33,566 bases of DNA from Schoenoplectus triqueter. Taxonomy: Eukaryota; Streptophyta; Magnoliopsida; Poales; Cyperaceae. Location: NCBI GenBank assembly GCA_964058805.1, contig CAXKVV010000664.1:1-33566 (forward strand). The letters run 5' to 3'. Shown piece after piece: positions 30,148 through 33,566 of this stretch. The position numbers and the translations under genes are program-made. Numbering within the stretch: the stretch's first letter is position 1; each line of letters opens with the position of its first letter. A model generated the notes under the pieces. It ran no database searches. It saw only the letters and a list, made by a program, of their open reading frames with translations, and was not told the origin of the DNA.

Positions 30148-32529
30148 ATGGAAGTCAATGATCCATATGCTGAAAATTTGAATGATGCGGACCTTGCGCA
30201 GTTTCTATTTGAAGAGACAGTTGAAAGCTATGTGCCTTATGTTGGCATGGAATTTGGTACAGATTTGGAAGCCTATAATTTCTACAACATATATGCGGAA
30301 CAAATTGGATTTAGTGTTCGAAGGGGGAGTCAAGCAAAATCAAAAGTAGGAATTTCATCGATGATATTTGTTTGTTCTAAGCAAGGATTTGGAAAGCGTC
30401 AACGGGATGAAGAGTTGCCGATTGGAAGTTCTAACAAACCAAAAACTCCCGAGAAGGAGAAGGGGATGACACGAGTTGGTTGCCAAGCAGCTTGTAGAAT
30501 CAGACTTGTGAATGAAATTTGGAAAGTGAGTGTCTTTAGAGAAGAGCACAACCACACATTGATTACGAGTCCTTCTAAGAAACGTAATCTTCGATCTCAA
30601 AAAGGCATACCATTAGAAGTAGCACAAATTGTTCGAGAATTGAGTGCTCAAAATGTGGGACCATCTCAAATATTAGAGTATGTGGCAACGTTATATGGGG
30701 GCAAACAGAACCTTCCTTTCAAAAAGCAAGACGTGATTAATCTCATTGCAGCTGAAAATCGCAAACTTATTGGGGTAGATGTGAACACTACTTTATTGTA
30801 TTTTAAAAAGAAACAAGAGGAGGATCCTGAATTCTTCTATGCTATAGAGCCTGATGAAACTGGTGCTGCGAAAAATATCTTCTGGGTTGATGGAAGGGGA
30901 AGAAGGGCATTTCAAGAGCTTGGTGATGTTGTAACATTTGACACGACTTATCAAACTAATAAATATTGCATGCCTTTGGCACCATTCATAGGTACAAGCC
31001 CTCACCGTCACTCTATATTTTTTGGGATGGCTCTTCTTAGACAGGAGTCGGCACAAAATTTTTGTTGGTTGTTCCAAACATGGTTAGAAGCCATGTACAA
31101 CAAGCATCCAACAACTTTTATTACTGATCAGGATCCAGCGATGAGAAAGGCCATTGAACTTACTTTTTCCAACACGGTCCATAGATGTTGTCAATGGCAT
31201 GTGATGCGGAAGGCTAGGGAGAACTTAGGGCCACAATACAATCCCAAAGAAGGGTGGGGAAAGAAGTTGGGTGTTGTAATAAACCGCAGCCTAAGTGTTT
31301 CAGAATTTGAGTTTCGATGGAAAACCTTGATTGAAGAATACAAACTACATGACAACAAACATCTCAATGTCATGTATAACAGCCGATCACAATGGGTTCC
31401 AGCCTACTTTCGGGATTATTTCTTTGCTGACATGTCTACTACACAAAGGAGTGAAAGCATGAATGCACTTTTTAAGATTTGGGTGAATAATCATACTTCT
31501 ATCTATCAATTTGTTAAGCAAATTGAAAAAATGATTGAGGGAATTTGGCAACGAGAGAGCGATGAAGATTTGAAATCTGTGAATGAGACACCAAAGTGCT
31601 TAACTCCTTACAAAATGGAGGTTCAAGCATGTCAAGTTTACACTAAAGCTGTTTTTTCGGTATTTAAGAGAATAATAAAGAACAGTCTACTTGGTGTTGT
31701 TATAGAGGTCAACAAAGATGTAAAGTATCGAGTAGATATTACTTATCATCCGCAAATTAGTAATTTTGAACCCGAGTCCTACATGATCGAGGTGGACAAG
31801 ACAAGTGAAATAGTTTCATGCAATTGCAAGGGGTTTGAATTTGAAGGTCTAATTTGTTCTCATGCCATAAAGATAATGCATCACATTGGTATGATAAACC
31901 TTCCTTCAAAATATATTCTACCTAGATGGAGAAAAGATGCTAACACAATTTTGAAGCGACCGATCAGCGAGAGAAGCATGGAGAAAGGAGAAACAATGGA
32001 GTTGCAAACCATGAGATTTGCTGCTATCAAGTCTGAATTAATGGAGCTTGGCAAGATGGGCGTGGTGTCATTAGATCATTTCGAGTATTTGAAGTCTCTT
32101 ATTGCTGAAGGTAAGGAGAAGTTAAAATTCATATCAATTGAAAAGGGGTACGAAGGTGCTGAAGGGATTACTGAATCAGAGATAACACCAGAGGAAGAAA
32201 GAACACATTCTGAAATTCAAACTTATCTTGATCCACCCAACTCACAATGCAAGGGGAGGAGAAAAAAACCCGTACGCTTTCAAAGCCCTATTGAAAAGAA
32301 AGCTAAGAAGATGCGGACATGCGGCATATGCAATGCTAAGGAGGGCCATAATGCAAGGACATGCCCACAGGTATTTGAATTTGTTCATATTTTTTTTCTA
32401 AATTATTACTTGAAGCATATTTTAACGCATCCTAAATTTTTTTTTATGTAGAATGCACGAAACAAGCAGAAGAAAACTCTGGATACAATAAGTGAAGGTT
32501 CAAGTAGTGAAGAATCAGAGAATATTTGA
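30148..32529 (+). CDS. FAR1/FHY3-related protein (FRS family, MULE-transposase derived)
   Basis: Encodes a 766-residue FAR1-RELATED SEQUENCE-type protein, likely a nuclear transcription regulator. Coding exons: 30148-32370 and 32452-32529 (intron donor CCACAG|GTATTT, acceptor TTATGTAG, phase 0). Domains: FAR1 DNA-binding region at about 38-138 with WRKY/GCM1-type zinc ligands C76, C112 or C116, H134, H136; MULE transposase-like core at about 260-440 with D265 (TFDTTY), D327 (ITDQD) and E436 (QRSESMN), so the acidic triad is retained; SWIM zinc finger at 558-572 (CNC, CSH); a C-terminal CX2CX5HX4C knuckle at 725-739 (CGICNAKEGHNARTC). The C-terminal knuckle is a variation on the usual FHY3 layout. 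The frame is intact. FRS proteins are domesticated MULE transposases, but with no terminal repeats found here I cannot exclude a young MULE. It faces the GRF gene tail to tail. Confidence 0.93.
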
Positions 32530-32954
32530 GATTTTTTCGTCTTTTTGTGCAAGTCTATATTTTGTTGCGTAATCTGAACAATATTATTGCGGAGTCGCAA
32601 GATAATGGTATAGCTAGCTTTTGTGTAATCTGATATCGAGTTTGCTTCATGTGTGCTAGCTTATGTACAGCTAGGTAGCTTCTGGTTAGCTTCATGTATG
32701 TGCTAACTTATGTACAACTAGCTAACTTTTTTGTGTAATATGATATCTAGTTCATTTTTTTTTTTTGATCTAGACTTCATGTGGGGCTTCATTTTGTGTA
32801 ATCTAATATCTAGCAAAATGCTAAAATGACACAAATAGCAATAGAAATATGACATTAAGCACAAGCAAATAACAACTACATAAAGCACAAGCGCATAAAA
32901 ATGTTAAATTATAAATCATCATAAGCAACTACATAATTAACTCCTTACAACTTC
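32530..32954 (+). repeat. 3' flank with repeated TTTTGTGTAATCTGATATC motif
   Basis: TTTTGTGTAATCTGATATC-like strings occur near 32619, 32733 and 32793, and CTTCATGTRTGTGCTARCTT with TATGTACARCTAG occurs near 32646 and 32690. These degenerate repeats fall in the likely 3' UTR of the FAR1-type gene and towards the converging GRF gene. No other gene is seen. Confidence 0.6.
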
Positions 32955-33374
32955 CTAGAACAATACAATTTTTATAAAAACTATCATACATATAAACACA
33001 GATAGCAATAAAAATTTAATTTGTTTGCTCATTTCATCCATTTTTTTGCCCATTTCATCTACTTTCTTGTTCGTCTCACGCTCCAGCTTCTTGGTCATCT
33101 GATTCATCTTGCTCATTTCATCTATCTTATTGATCATCTCATCAAGTTTAGTTATCATTTCTTCTGTCTTTTGCTTTAGATGAATTGGTTTGAAATGAAT
33201 TTCGTCACACCAACCATTCCAGTGTTTACAATATGTGCATGTGTAGAACTCTCTTCCTGGATTTTTTTTTGTTCCTGAAACTCTTAGCACAGTGCATTTG
33301 TTGCAATTTTGACAACGAGGATAACTATTCGTTGCATCTGACACCAATCCGCTACTGCTACTATTTTGACTCAT
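32955..33374 (-). CDS. GRF-type zinc finger protein with coiled coil and C-terminal membrane anchor
   Basis: Encodes 139 residues. Residues 21-55 form a GRF-type zinc finger: PRCQNC, then TKKNPGREFYTC (the Gly-Arg-Phe-type core, here GREF) and YCKHW with a distal W. Residues about 65-118 are Lys/Glu/Met-rich heptads (KLDEMINKIDEM, KKVDEMGKKMDEM), a strong coiled coil. Residues 120-139 (FLLLSVFICMIVFIKIVLF) are a single hydrophobic helix that ends the protein, as in tail-anchored proteins. Such short GRF/coiled-coil/membrane proteins occur in multiple copies in plant genomes, with no established function. Start: the only upstream ATG in frame. It converges on the FAR1-type gene with about 425 bp between stop codons. 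It may be a gene or a transposon-associated second ORF. Confidence 0.8.
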   Translation of the reverse strand: MSQNSSSSGLVSDATNSYPRCQNCNKCTVLRVSGTKKNPGREFYTCTYCKHWNGWCDEIHFKPIHLKQKTEEMITKLDEMINKIDEMSKMNQMTKKLERETNKKVDEMGKKMDEMSKQIKFLLLSVFICMIVFIKIVLF

Positions 33375-33566
33375 CTTTTTTTCCTATTATGTACTTAAAG
33401 AAAATTAAAATAATCAACACAAATACTATCCCTTTTCACTTTTCAGTGCCAAAGATAATTTTCTAGTACCAATCAATAGATTCCAAAATACACTAATTAA
33501 GGTTTTTATTACTCTAAGTTTACCATCACTGGTCTACTGCCATAATACCACCACTGGTAAACTGAT
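33375..33566. other. Upstream flank of the GRF gene
   Basis: AT-rich sequence that should contain its promoter. Near the edge ACCACTGGTAAACT and CATCACTGGTCTACT form a short imperfect repeat. No TATA box is clear. Confidence 0.3.

Overview
The window is nuclear DNA of a flowering plant, most likely a eudicot. The evidence is a plant-specific class I TCP gene, a FAR1/FHY3-type gene with GT-AG introns, a plant DUF829 hydrolase gene, telobox and site II promoter motifs, and many plant-type transposon remnants in an AT-rich background. No organellar, viral or bacterial gene was seen.

Layout, left to right. Positions 1-940 may hold two exons of an unidentified minus-strand gene leaving the left edge. 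Positions 1781-4266 are transposon-rich: an AT-rich hAT-like element, a short hAT element with a perfect 8-bp target duplication, and a foldback element. The DUF829/TMEM53 alpha/beta-hydrolase gene occupies 4710-6689 (minus strand, four exons) and shows two apparent frame breaks. Positions 7270-8430 hold a Helitron 3' end, a small Mutator-like inverted repeat, a 0.5-kb C-rich minisatellite and a tandem duplication. A decayed Helitron that keeps RepHel N-terminal and PIF1-helicase pieces but has lost the Rep core runs from about 9.56 kb to a CTAG terminus at 13062. From 13.4 to 19 kb there are more small elements, including a tRNA-derived SINE-like fragment and a Harbinger-like element filled by an 840-bp AAT-rich microsatellite. 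The intronless TCP gene is at 20841-21605 (minus). From 22.7 to 28 kb there are a Mutator-type MITE with a 9-bp duplication, an hAT element with an 8-bp duplication, a second partial MITE, another hAT-like repeat and a second microsatellite-filled element related to the one at 17.8 kb. The right end holds a FAR1-related gene (30148-32529, plus) facing a small GRF-zinc-finger/coiled-coil/membrane-anchor gene (32955-33374, minus).

The genes do not form one pathway. Two are transcription-related: the TCP factor and the FAR1-type protein, whose family descends from a MULE transposase. GTGGGNCC sites bound by class I TCPs lie upstream of both, so autoregulation of TCP and TCP control of the FAR1-type gene are testable. 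The most unusual sequence features are the paired microsatellite-bearing elements, the C-rich minisatellite with a 110-bp higher-order period, and the FAR1/GRF gene pair.
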